Below are positions 8,790 to 16,933 of a stretch of DNA of 64,000 nt, piece by piece. The stretch is from Brevinematales bacterium (GTDB taxonomy: Bacteria > Spirochaetota > Brevinematia > Brevinematales > GWF1-51-8), in contig JAGVBZ010000032.1 of the NCBI GenBank assembly GCA_020059465.1, positions 24,517 to 88,516 on the forward strand. Direction: 5' to 3'. The notes beneath the pieces were generated by a model. The model was not told the DNA's origin. It was given only the letters and a program-made list of their open reading frames with translations, and ran no database searches. The translations under genes and the position numbers were made by a program. Position 1 is the stretch's first letter, and the number at the start of each line of letters is the position of its first letter.

Positions 8790-10145
8790 TTACGCTTCCT
8801 CTTCTTCTATTTCTACATTTGTTTCTATCACTTTCCAGATTTCCATCGCACTGTCAAGAGAAATCCCGCAGCGGTTAGCGAGTTCTTCAATTGAAAATTC
8901 CACGATTTCCACAACGTCTTCAAACCCAGCTGTTCTGAGTATATCCATCTGCTCGACCGTAAACGGAAGCATATCGATCGGGATCTTCTCTTCCTCGATC
9001 ACCTCGACTTCCTCTGTTTCGGAAGTGATGCCCAGAATCTGGTCAACCTGTCTCTGTTTCTCCTGTATCTCAACCTCGAATTCGGAATAGGGACGGAAAT
9101 GAATTTTCCAACCGGTGACCTTTTCGATCATCTTCTGGTGAGACCCGCCCTTCCCGATAAGCGGCGCGAGAAACTCGTCCGCGACAACTATATGCGCCTC
9201 TCTTTTATCCATATCAAGGTCAATATTATATACCTCGGCGATACGCGCCTTTAGGACACGGCTGGCCTTGACGGCGTTGGATATCAGTTGACGGGGTTCC
9301 TCGTTCCAACGGATGATCTCGATGCGCTCGCTGCCCAGTTCGCTGCGGATCGGCTTGATACGCGATCCCTGCTTCCCGACTGTCACGCTGATGGGGTCGA
9401 TCGAATCGTTGATCGTATCGATGACCACCTTGCTGACTTCGCCGGGTTTACGCGCGATGGCGCGGATGGTAAACGTGCTGTCGTTGATCTCGGGGATATT
9501 CAGGCGCAGAAGTTCTTTTACAAATTCTTCGCGCTTGCGGGAAAGTATCAGTTGCGATTCGCCCTTCCGGGAGAATTGCTTCGCCTCGAGAAGATAAAAC
9601 TTGACGTTTTCGCCGGTATCGAACGATTCGTCCGGGATACATTCGCTATACGGCAGGAACGCCTCGACTCCCCGCGGTTCGAGGGAAATAAAGTATCCGC
9701 CCGAACGGGAATCGGTCATCGATTTGACCTTGCCGACAAAGACCTGACCGGTCTTATTCGCGAACTCGTTATATAGAATATCCTTCTGGATTTCGTTTAC
9801 TCGTTGTTTCAGTACCTGCTTAACAATCTGCGCGATCTGCCTTCCGAATTCGGAAACGTCGATAGGTATTTTTACAGTATCTCCCGGTTCGAGGGACTTT
9901 TTCTTGGTATACTGCATCCCTTCTTCCGCAGAAATCTGTAAAACCTCGTCCTCAATCGTTTCGGCGACTTCTCTTAACTGGAACATATTGATTTTTTTAT
10001 CGATTTTTACCTCGACATTTTCGTAGGTTTTCCCATACTTTTTCTTATAAGCCGTGCTCATGGCCTCTTTTAATATTTGTTCCGCTAATTCTTCGGATAT
10101 TTTGTTTTCTTTTGCAAATTCTTCGATGATATCACCAAGCGCCAC
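8790..10145 (-). CDS. nusA: Transcription termination/antitermination factor NusA
   Basis: 451 residues. NusA binds RNA polymerase and RNA, and modulates pausing, intrinsic termination and antitermination. The N-terminal RNAP-binding domain (about 1-125) is followed by S1 and the KH1-KH2 pair, including the GSRIKPIRSELGSERIEIIR and IGKGGSHQKMIEKVTGWKI segments. A single acidic C-terminal helix-hairpin repeat ends in EEEEA. It is longer than the short Gram-positive form and shorter than E. coli NusA, which has two such repeats. It follows rimP by 12 bases; the operon leader contains a terminator hairpin that NusA itself could act on. Confidence 0.96.
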   Translation of the reverse strand: MALGDIIEEFAKENKISEELAEQILKEAMSTAYKKKYGKTYENVEVKIDKKINMFQLREVAETIEDEVLQISAEEGMQYTKKKSLEPGDTVKIPIDVSEFGRQIAQIVKQVLKQRVNEIQKDILYNEFANKTGQVFVGKVKSMTDSRSGGYFISLEPRGVEAFLPYSECIPDESFDTGENVKFYLLEAKQFSRKGESQLILSRKREEFVKELLRLNIPEINDSTFTIRAIARKPGEVSKVVIDTINDSIDPISVTVGKQGSRIKPIRSELGSERIEIIRWNEEPRQLISNAVKASRVLKARIAEVYNIDLDMDKREAHIVVADEFLAPLIGKGGSHQKMIEKVTGWKIHFRPYSEFEVEIQEKQRQVDQILGITSETEEVEVIEEEKIPIDMLPFTVEQMDILRTAGFEDVVEIVEFSIEELANRCGISLDSAMEIWKVIETNVEIEEEEA

Positions 10146-10157
10146 CGTTTTCCTCCT

Positions 10158-10634
10158 TTATAAGTATTTTTTTATATCCAAATATAATTGTGCTTTCGAG
10201 ATGTCGGTCAGAGGAATAGTCAGTTCCTTATCGTCCGATTTCACCCGGAGTTCGCTGCCGTCATAGGCTTCGAGATTCCCGATAATGACATTATCCTTCA
10301 ACCCGTAATCTGCGGGGTTTTTAACCACAACCCGTACCGCTCTCCCCGTAAAATGCGCGTATTCCTTTTTATGCGAAATCTCGCGCTCAAGTCCGGGCGA
10401 TTCGACCGTCAGATGATACGATCCGCCGATAAAATCCTCCAGATCGAGGCGCTGGGACAATACCCGTGAAACCTTTTCACAGTCATTCGTCGAAATATCG
10501 CGTTCCTTGTGATGGATAACCACCCGCAATGTACTGCTGGCTTTACCGTATACCCACAAGCACTCGACCATAATAAATCCCATAGTCTCGACTGTTTCTA
10601 AAACCAGTTTATTCAGTTTTTCACGGAACATCAT
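10158..10634 (-). CDS. rimP: Ribosome maturation factor RimP
   Basis: 158 residues. RimP assists 30S assembly. The N-terminal alpha/beta domain and the C-terminal SH3-like domain are recognisable ('DLEDFIGGSYHLTVESPGLE', 'IIGNLEAYDGSELRV'). Two adjacent ATGs can start it: 10634 and 10631. The Shine-Dalgarno AAAGGA (10644-10639) is only four bases from the first and seven from the second, so 10631 may be the true start. First gene of the rimP-nusA-infB operon, with a consensus promoter about 80 bases upstream. Confidence 0.94.
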   Translation of the reverse strand: MMFREKLNKLVLETVETMGFIMVECLWVYGKASSTLRVVIHHKERDISTNDCEKVSRVLSQRLDLEDFIGGSYHLTVESPGLEREISHKKEYAHFTGRAVRVVVKNPADYGLKDNVIIGNLEAYDGSELRVKSDDKELTIPLTDISKAQLYLDIKKYL

Positions 10635-10651
10635 GCAATCCTTTTGCTAAC

Positions 10652-10679
10652 AAAAAAGGAGCTGCAAAACAGCTCCTTT
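10652..10679 (-). terminator. Terminator-like hairpin in the rimP-nusA-infB leader
   Basis: On the minus strand a perfect 10-bp stem, AAAGGAGCTG (10679-10670) with CAGCTCCTTT (10664-10655), has a 5-base loop and runs into an uninterrupted T6 (10657-10652). It lies between the promoter and rimP, with no gene on the plus strand to terminate, so its likely role is attenuation of the operon. The 3' arm (TCCTTTT, 10660-10654) can alternatively pair with AAAAGGA at 10645-10639, which contains the rimP ribosome-binding site. Confidence 0.7.
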
Positions 10680-10713
10680 ATTAATTCATCAGGTTAATTT
10701 CAATCTCGCAATT

Positions 10714-10742
10714 ATTATAACCGGAACAAAGGGATTTGTCAA
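10714..10742 (-). promoter_or_regulatory. Consensus sigma-70 promoter for the rimP-nusA-infB operon
   Basis: Minus-strand TTGACA (10742-10737), exactly 17 bases, TATAAT (10719-10714). Both hexamers are perfect. Transcription should begin near 10707, leaving a leader of about 73 bases that contains the terminator-like hairpin. Confidence 0.88.
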
Positions 10743-10799
10743 ATCCGCCTTTATAAATTACAAATTTATTTTTATATATTAATAATAGTTTATTACGGC

Positions 10800-10828
10800 T
10801 TGAAGAAATCATAAAATCCTGTTATATT
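10800..10828 (+). promoter_or_regulatory. Sigma-70 promoter for the secreted conserved protein gene
   Basis: TTGAAG (10800-10805), 17 bases, TATATT (10823-10828). Predicted start about 10835, giving a leader of ~20 bases to the ATG at 10855. Confidence 0.65.
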
Positions 10829-10854
10829 ATTCCAAGCATATTTCAAGGGTGGTT

Positions 10855-12108
10855 ATGAAAACAATCGTACTGCTTTTTATAATTTTTCCATTGACCCTTC
10901 ATTCATTGATATTTATCCCGATGGACGATACCCAGCGGAATCACCTGAAAGCATACGGTATGGCGTATTTCGCGCTGAAGCAAGGTATTCAGGTGAAGTG
11001 GCTCCTGAATTACCGGGGCGGCAGTTTTGTCGTCATGAGCGGTTCCACGGTAATTGCCGAATGGGGGCTGCTGCGGAATGTGGCGAACCAATCCATCAGC
11101 GATCAGGAATTCGCATCGATGAAAGCGGTAATCGAGAAAGAAAACATGAATATCGTCGATCTGGATAAAGCCCCGATTGTCGCGGTATACGCCCCGCCGT
11201 GGACAGCCCCGTGGGACGACGCGGTGACTCTCGTGCTCGAATATGCGGAAATCCCCTATACCCGAATCTGGGACCAAGAGGTGATAGGCGGATTATTGAC
11301 CCCGGAGAATTTCGATTGGCTCCATCTTCATCATGAGGATTTTACGGGACAATTCGGAAAATTCTGGTTTAATTACGGCGGAGAGAAATGGTATATTGAA
11401 CAGGTCGCGCTGTATCAGAAAATCGCCGCATCGTTAGGGTTTAAAAGTGTGCAGGATGAGAAGAAAGCGGTAGCCGCGAAAATCCGGAAGTACGTTGTAG
11501 ACGGGGGATTTATGTTCGCAATGTGCTCCGCGACCGATACCCTCGATATCGCGCTCGCCTGCCAGGATTTCGATATTGTTCCCGCGCAGATCGACGGGAC
11601 ATCCTTCGATTCCGCATGGCCGCAGAAAATCAATTACGAGAGTACTCTCGCCTTCGAGAAATTCCAACTGATTACCGAACCCTATATTTACGAATATTCC
11701 GATATCGATGTCAATCCCACAGTGGAAAATATTTATTCGACACCTTTCTATTTCCGTCTGAACGATTTCTCCGCGAAGTACGACGTGATCCCGACGATGC
11801 TGATACAGGATCATAAGAACCTTGTCAAAGGATTTTTAGGGCAGACTACCGGGTTCCAAAAGTACCTGATAAAGAAGGACATTACTATACTTGCGGCCGT
11901 ACAGGGTAAGAGTTGGGTGAATTATATTCACGGCGACCGCGGTAAGGGAACGTTTACATTCTTCGCCGGGCACGACCCGGAGGACTACGCTCATCAGGTC
12001 GGCGATCCGCCTACCAATCTCGACCTGTTTCCCAATTCCCCGGGATACCGCCTGATCCTGAATAATATTTTATTTCCGGCGGCGAAAACCAAGAAAAAGA
12101 AAACGTAA
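10855..12108 (+). CDS. Secreted conserved protein of a family often labelled 'asparagine synthetase B'
   Basis: 417 residues from the ATG at 10855, which has AAGGG six bases upstream; a GTG two codons earlier (10849) is less well placed. Residues 1-20 are a signal peptide. The mature protein has conserved-looking segments 'IPMDDTQRNHLKAYGMAY', 'WLLNYRGGSF', 'PWDDAVTLVLEYAEIPY', 'DWLHLHHEDFTGQ' and 'GGFMFAMCSATDTLDIALA'. From memory these match a family common in Bacteroidetes that databases label asparagine synthetase B. No N-terminal nucleophile Cys, PP-loop or synthetase domain is visible, so that label is doubtful. The Cys in 'AMCSATD' within a Rossmann-like context resembles a class-I glutamine-amidotransferase fold. 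Function unknown. Single-gene unit with its own promoter. Confidence 0.8.
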   Translation: MKTIVLLFIIFPLTLHSLIFIPMDDTQRNHLKAYGMAYFALKQGIQVKWLLNYRGGSFVVMSGSTVIAEWGLLRNVANQSISDQEFASMKAVIEKENMNIVDLDKAPIVAVYAPPWTAPWDDAVTLVLEYAEIPYTRIWDQEVIGGLLTPENFDWLHLHHEDFTGQFGKFWFNYGGEKWYIEQVALYQKIAASLGFKSVQDEKKAVAAKIRKYVVDGGFMFAMCSATDTLDIALACQDFDIVPAQIDGTSFDSAWPQKINYESTLAFEKFQLITEPYIYEYSDIDVNPTVENIYSTPFYFRLNDFSAKYDVIPTMLIQDHKNLVKGFLGQTTGFQKYLIKKDITILAAVQGKSWVNYIHGDRGKGTFTFFAGHDPEDYAHQVGDPPTNLDLFPNSPGYRLILNNILFPAAKTKKKKT

Positions 12109-12269
12109 ACGGGTTTGATGCGCGATATAATTTTCATTACGAGTTAATCCGTTTGGATTGGCGAAGCAATCTTTATAATACTATCCGTTGGTTTATAAAT
12201 GAAAGCGTATATCTTGCTGTTGAAGAAATTTAGAAAGGCGCGATGTATTTTACGAACCGCATCATGCGG

Positions 12270-13205
12270 TTATTTGACCTTGATTGTGAACGTTTTGACC
12301 ACTGTTACAGGGCCGACAGACGCGGGTACCGACTCGACTATGATATTCTGAAGTTCTATCTGGAAAATGCTGTCCAGTTCGATCTCCCCCGACGATTCGA
12401 GGATGTTTACTTTCTTTACATTTCCCTCAGGGGTGATGGTCAGACGGACGGTAATTTTGTAGTTCAGTCCCTTCATTTTATACTCGTCGGGTATCTTCGA
12501 CGCCAGATCGGGGAATTTAACTGTTTTACGGGGTTGTCCAGTCCATTTAGCATCGCTTAACGGATCGTTCTTATCGAGTTTCTCGCCCTGACTTACCGTC
12601 TGGTTTTCCTTTCCGGGTTGGCCGGTAACATTCTGTTGGTTGGACAGCTCGCTTATAATTTTCTGTGAAAGTTCGCCGATCTGGTTTACGGGCTTTGTAG
12701 AAGGCTGATTGTCCTTCGCTGGTTCTTCGAATATCTTATCGAGCGTATCGGCGGGAGTACTATTCTTTTTCGCGAGTTGATCCATCTCCTTCTGGTTCTG
12801 ATTATTCTTAATCTTATTCGGATCGATCTTGAAAAGGTCTTCAGAGTCCTTAACGGTAAGGTTATTTTTTATCGTTTCCTTCACTTCACTTTGGGAATTT
12901 TGCTTCGGGTTAATCGCAGGCATTTCCGGGACTGCCTTATCAGGGACAGCGTTTTTCTGTACTACTGGCGAGACACGTTCCTCTAAGGTAGGGGCCTGGG
13001 CGTGAGTAGGAGCGTCGAGCATACTATTCAGCGAGGACGCGATAGAATCGACAGGAGACTCGATGGTTACAAGCATGGGCTCGGGGGCTATAAATAGGTT
13101 TTGCTGTAATAAAAAGATAGAAAAGATTAACAGGAGGACGATATGGATGATAAAAGAAGCTAAAAAGCTTTGATTGATATTGATATCTTTCAGGTTCACC
13201 CTCAT
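12270..13205 (-). CDS. TonB-like energy transducer
   Basis: 311 residues. A short cytoplasmic N-terminus and one membrane helix (about 14-34) precede a long periplasmic linker rich in Gln, Asn, Lys and Pro. The C-terminal domain (about 225-311, 'ITVRLTITPEGNVKKVNILESSG') has the TonB beta-alpha-beta look. TonB proteins carry proton-motive-force energy from ExbB/ExbD to outer-membrane receptors; TolA-like roles are also possible. It lies nine bases after exbD with a clear AAGGA ribosome-binding site. No exbB or TonB-dependent receptor is in the window, so the partner motor protein must be encoded elsewhere. Confidence 0.8.
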   Translation of the reverse strand: MRVNLKDININQSFLASFIIHIVLLLIFSIFLLQQNLFIAPEPMLVTIESPVDSIASSLNSMLDAPTHAQAPTLEERVSPVVQKNAVPDKAVPEMPAINPKQNSQSEVKETIKNNLTVKDSEDLFKIDPNKIKNNQNQKEMDQLAKKNSTPADTLDKIFEEPAKDNQPSTKPVNQIGELSQKIISELSNQQNVTGQPGKENQTVSQGEKLDKNDPLSDAKWTGQPRKTVKFPDLASKIPDEYKMKGLNYKITVRLTITPEGNVKKVNILESSGEIELDSIFQIELQNIIVESVPASVGPVTVVKTFTIKVK

Positions 13206-13214
13206 ATGTTATCC

Positions 13215-13625
13215 TTAGGGTTTATTCTCTTTCAGCAGAGTCGCAAGACTCATCTTTTTCACTCCCGCGAATCGCGCGATATCCATAGTCTGAATAATTT
13301 TATCGTACGGGACATTCTTATCGCCCTGAATAGTCACTACAATATCGGTACTGTTGGTTTTCAGTGTCGCTATTTCGATACCCAGATTGTTGAAATCGAT
13401 ATTTTTATCGTTCAGTTTGACTGTCCCGTCCTGATAAAGTGTAACGACCGCTACACGAATAGGGGCTGCGTCGGATGTGCTCGCGCTGGGAAGGTCGACG
13501 TTTATCGCCGAGGTCTTGATGACAGTCGAGGTGATCATAAAAAATGTGAGGAGTTGGAACACCACGTCGATCATCGGGGTCATATCAATTCCCGTCTTGG
13601 TAGAACGTTCTCTTTTTATCTTCAT
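13215..13625 (-). CDS. exbD: ExbD/TolR-type biopolymer transport protein
   Basis: 136 residues from the ATG at 13625. An upstream in-frame ATG at 13643 exists, but GGAG is spaced for 13625 and the promoter's predicted start is only ~8 bases before 13643. ExbD forms part of the proton-driven motor in the inner membrane. The single N-terminal helix carries the essential membrane Asp20 in the DMTPMIDVVF motif, followed by a periplasmic alpha/beta domain. First gene of the exbD-tonB pair; unusually no exbB precedes it. Confidence 0.92.
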   Translation of the reverse strand: MKIKRERSTKTGIDMTPMIDVVFQLLTFFMITSTVIKTSAINVDLPSASTSDAAPIRVAVVTLYQDGTVKLNDKNIDFNNLGIEIATLKTNSTDIVVTIQGDKNVPYDKIIQTMDIARFAGVKKMSLATLLKENKP

Positions 13626-13657
13626 GCGGAACTCCGGATACATTTAGTACTATGAAT

Positions 13658-13686
13658 ATTATACCTGAAAACCGGGAGATTAACAA
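13658..13686 (-). promoter_or_regulatory. Sigma-70 promoter for exbD-tonB
   Basis: Minus strand TTGTTA (13686-13681), 17 bases, TATAAT (13663-13658). Start expected near 13651. Faces away from the rodZ promoter about 70 bases further on. Confidence 0.78.
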
Positions 13687-13730
13687 CTATTCTGAAAGTA
13701 TTTTTCGTGTTTTACAAAACAATGAAATTC

Positions 13731-13759
13731 TTGTGAAATATCGGGTTTTTCTTTATAAT
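13731..13759 (+). promoter_or_regulatory. Sigma-70 promoter for the rodZ-rimO-pgsA-pgpA operon
   Basis: TTGTGA (13731-13736), 17 bases, TATAAT (13754-13759). Start near 13766, leaving a ~90-base leader to the ATG at 13856. No convincing leader structure was seen. Confidence 0.75.
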
Positions 13760-13855
13760 ATATATGGTTTTGCTCTGTGCCGTATACATTACAAGCGGAT
13801 ATATGTAGTTCAGTACTCTAAAAATACTTTTGAGAAATGGGAAGGAGAAAAACGG

Positions 13856-14947
13856 ATGCCGTTAAATGAGAAAACGTCTTTGGGTGAATACCTGCAGGAT
13901 GCGCGTAAGGCCAAAGGGATATCGATAGATGAAATCGTGCGCGAGACAAATATTTCTAAAAAATACCTTGAATCTCTTGAGATGAACGACCTTTCCGTCT
14001 TCCCGGGAGAAACATATCTCTTAGGGTTTTTAGCGACCTACGCCGACACTCTCGAACTCGACCGTAATACTGTTATCTCTATCTACAAGCGTCAAATGCG
14101 TATCGAGCAGGACGCTCCTATCGAACAATTGGTCGGTTCGACCCAGAAAAAAAAGCTCCCCCAGGTCGATCTTAAATCGGTTGGTGTCATTGGCGGGGTA
14201 TTGGGCGCTCTTCTCCTGTTAATCCTGATTATTTCCAATATCAGGGTTCCCGCCGGAGGAAACACCGCGATTCCGCACTCCAACAAGTCCTATAGCTATA
14301 ACCTGACCGATCTGGAAAAAATTACCAAGCAGGAATATGGCCTCGGCGATATTATTTTTATTTCTAACGGCACGTCATTGATCCAGATGGAACTGAAAGA
14401 ACTCGGGGCATCGAAAAGCCTCCAGATCGCGGTGAACAAGATGAACTACACCATCAAAGAAAGGGACGTTCTGAATATTGACAGCGACGCAAATAATATC
14501 AAGGATATGGGGGTAGAGCTTACTCGTATTACCGACGGGAAGATTTATCTGAGCGTGTTCATCCTGAAGGAAGACATAACCGATAAAACGAATATCTCAG
14601 AAGGCTCTATTTTAAAATATAAGTCTGCGGTGATCGCAGAAAACGAATTGCTCTCGTCCAAGATCAAAAACAAGATAGATATGAAGATTGTTGCCGAAGC
14701 CACCGGATGGATGGAGTATTCGGCTGACGGTGCCGAGCCAAAGCAGTTTGTAGTGAAAAAAGGTATGGAAATTCCCATCGGATTCCTGAATGAACTGACT
14801 TTGCTTCTCGGGAACGCCGGGGCTATGAAAATAGTGATCGGCGATAAGACCGAGCCGGGCGGGAGTTACGGCGAGATCAATAAATCAATATTCTACTGGA
14901 AAAACAATCAGGGACAATTCTCGCTGAATAGGGCGTTCCTGAAATAA
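13856..14947 (+). CDS. RodZ-like membrane protein with cytoplasmic HTH domain
   Basis: 363 residues from the ATG at 13856, chosen because GGAAGGAG lies just upstream; the frame stays open to 13652 but that extension covers the promoter. Residues 9-80 form the HTH_25-type helix-turn-helix ('LGEYLQDARKAKGISIDEI', 'SVFPGETYLLGFLATYA'). Residues 108-129 form one membrane helix. The C-terminal ~230 residues are extracytoplasmic. RodZ anchors MreB and helps keep rod or helical cell shape; the C-terminal part here is divergent. First gene of an operon, overlapping rimO by one base (TAATG). Confidence 0.85.
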   Translation: MPLNEKTSLGEYLQDARKAKGISIDEIVRETNISKKYLESLEMNDLSVFPGETYLLGFLATYADTLELDRNTVISIYKRQMRIEQDAPIEQLVGSTQKKKLPQVDLKSVGVIGGVLGALLLLILIISNIRVPAGGNTAIPHSNKSYSYNLTDLEKITKQEYGLGDIIFISNGTSLIQMELKELGASKSLQIAVNKMNYTIKERDVLNIDSDANNIKDMGVELTRITDGKIYLSVFILKEDITDKTNISEGSILKYKSAVIAENELLSSKIKNKIDMKIVAEATGWMEYSADGAEPKQFVVKKGMEIPIGFLNELTLLLGNAGAMKIVIGDKTEPGGSYGEINKSIFYWKNNQGQFSLNRAFLK

Positions 14948-16284
14948 TGCGCGTTTATTTTGATGCTTTAGGCTGCCCTAAGGCGTTGGTGGACGCGGAG
15001 AAAATAGCGTCGATTGTCCAGAACAACGATCATGAAATAGTTTTATCCCCCGGCGAAGCCGAGGTCATCATCGTCAATACCTGCGGATTTATCGATACCG
15101 CCAAACAGGAATCCATTAATTCCATTCTCGAATATACCGAAATGAAAAAAGATACGCCCGATTTGAAGATCATCGTTTCGGGGTGCCTGACCGAACGATA
15201 CCGGAACGAGCTAACGAAGAGTATCCCTGAAATCGATTCGATGATCGGGGTGCGCGATATCGGGAAAATTCTCGATGCGATCGCCCGGAAAAGCGAGGAT
15301 ATCCTCGATAACGGGGAATACCGCGAATACGAATTCGACGGGGCGCGTACGGCTTTGTTTTCCGGCAGCCATTTCGCCTATCTTAAAATTTCCGAGGGAT
15401 GCGCGCGTCAATGTGCATTCTGCGCGATCCCATCGATCCGGGGGCCGTTACGCAGCCGTTCGATCGATGATATCCTGAATGAAGCTAAGTTTCTCCGCGA
15501 AGAATGGGATGTCAGGGAGCTTATCCTCGTATCTGAGGACACATCGGCATACGGACAGGACAGATACGGGAAACAAAGCATTATCGATCTTCTGGAAAAG
15601 CTGATTGTGATGGATTTCGACTGGATTCGCCTGCTTTACCTTTTCCCTGACGGAATAGTCGATGAAATATCCGAACTGATGAGCCGTTCGGATAAAATCT
15701 GCCGTTATTTCGATATGCCCCTTCAGCATGCAAGCGCCCGGATACTCCGCGCAATGAACCGCTCCGGCGATGCAGGTACTTATCTTTCGATGATCGAACG
15801 TATCCGTGCAAAGATCCCCGATGCCGCGATACGTTCCGCGTTTATCGTAGGGTTTCCCGAAGAGGATGAAAACGACCATGCGGCGCTCGCGGAATTCCTG
15901 AAACAGGCCCGTTTCGACAGAGTGGGCTTCTTCGAGTATTCCGACGAGGAAGGTACGCCCGCCTATGAGATGAAAGGAAAAGTCCCGGCAAAGGTTGTCC
16001 GCCGCCGGATAGAAGAACTCAGCCGGATTCAGGAAGATATCTCCGCCGAACGTCTGGGAAAACGGGTGGGTATGACGCTCAAGTGCATCAATGACGGAAT
16101 GGTGATGGAGCAGGGGGGAAAGCTCAATGCGGTGTTTCGGAGTCAATACGAAGCCCCGGAAATCGACGGCAGCGTCAACGCTGTAATTGATTACGGAGAT
16201 GCTCCGGATAAACCTTTCTATCAGGTTCTGATAAAAAAAGTGCTGCCTCCGCACGATTTGGAAGGAGAAATCATTGAGCCGTGA
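14947..16284 (+). CDS. rimO: Ribosomal protein S12 methylthiotransferase RimO
   Basis: 445 residues. A radical-SAM enzyme that adds a methylthio group to the conserved Asp of ribosomal protein S12. The N-terminal UPF0004 domain has auxiliary Fe-S cysteines Cys10, Cys46 and Cys80. The radical-SAM motif is C152-xxx-C156-xx-C159, and a TRAM domain ends the protein. The start motif 'ALGCPKALVDAE' is characteristic of RimO rather than MiaB. It is coupled to the rodZ-like gene by a one-base overlap and its 3' end contains the pgsA start. Confidence 0.96.
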   Translation: MRVYFDALGCPKALVDAEKIASIVQNNDHEIVLSPGEAEVIIVNTCGFIDTAKQESINSILEYTEMKKDTPDLKIIVSGCLTERYRNELTKSIPEIDSMIGVRDIGKILDAIARKSEDILDNGEYREYEFDGARTALFSGSHFAYLKISEGCARQCAFCAIPSIRGPLRSRSIDDILNEAKFLREEWDVRELILVSEDTSAYGQDRYGKQSIIDLLEKLIVMDFDWIRLLYLFPDGIVDEISELMSRSDKICRYFDMPLQHASARILRAMNRSGDAGTYLSMIERIRAKIPDAAIRSAFIVGFPEEDENDHAALAEFLKQARFDRVGFFEYSDEEGTPAYEMKGKVPAKVVRRRIEELSRIQEDISAERLGKRVGMTLKCINDGMVMEQGGKLNAVFRSQYEAPEIDGSVNAVIDYGDAPDKPFYQVLIKKVLPPHDLEGEIIEP

Positions 16285-16933
16285 AAACCGCCTGAAATTC
16301 GAATGGACGATTCCCAACGCGCTGACGATTTTTCGTATCGTTCTCATACCGCCTATTCTGATAACCATTTACCTCGATAACTGGGTTTCCCTGATGATAG
16401 GAATGATACTGTACGGGATATCGGCGATTACGGACGCGCTCGACGGAAAAATCGCGCGGATGCTTAACCAGCAGAGCGAATTCGGGGCATTCCTTGATCC
16501 GCTCGCGGACAAATTTCTCGTGATCGGATGCTACGCGGTTTTCGCGCTAAAGCCCGAGCTTCGGATACCGTTCTGGCTTGTTTTACTGATTATCCTCAGG
16601 GATATCTGGATAACATGGCTTCGTTCGGTTTGTCTGAAAAAGAATATTAAATTTACCACATCGCTCCTCGCGAAGGCGAAAACGCTGGTTCAGATGATCG
16701 GAGCCGCGCTGATAATAATCGTCATGTTTTTATTCAGGTTAGGCGCTCATATAGTGAATATTACTTCGTTGGAATATAAGACTATTGCGGGCGATATAAT
16801 GGGCGAAGGGTTTGTATGGATGGTTTATTTCCCTATTGTCTTGACAACTTTAATAGTTCTTTTTACCCTTTATACAGGGATAGATTATTATATTCAAATC
16901 CGTAGAACGGAACGCGGGGAAGAAAATGGCTGA
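16274..16933 (+). CDS. pgsA: CDP-diacylglycerol-glycerol-3-phosphate phosphatidyltransferase
   Basis: 219 residues. An integral membrane enzyme making phosphatidylglycerol phosphate from CDP-diacylglycerol and glycerol-3-phosphate. The CDP-alcohol phosphotransferase motif is complete: D54, D57-G58, A61-R62, G71, D75, D79. Several hydrophobic helices follow. The start is a TTG at 16274, supported by AGGAG seven bases upstream, and lies 11 bases inside rimO. The next gene encodes the phosphatase of the following step, which supports pgsA over other CDP-alcohol transferases. Confidence 0.93.
   Translation: MSRENRLKFEWTIPNALTIFRIVLIPPILITIYLDNWVSLMIGMILYGISAITDALDGKIARMLNQQSEFGAFLDPLADKFLVIGCYAVFALKPELRIPFWLVLLIILRDIWITWLRSVCLKKNIKFTTSLLAKAKTLVQMIGAALIIIVMFLFRLGAHIVNITSLEYKTIAGDIMGEGFVWMVYFPIVLTTLIVLFTLYTGIDYYIQIRRTERGEENG

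Noticed and set aside
12255..12271. Hairpin AACCGCA-TCA-TGCGGTT over the tonB-like stop codon
   Set aside because: Stable 7-bp stem but no T tract on either strand, so not called a terminator.
13731..13745. TTGTGAAA sequence as a Rex operator half-site
   Set aside because: Only one half-site is present without the inverted partner, and it is better explained as the -35 box of the rodZ promoter.
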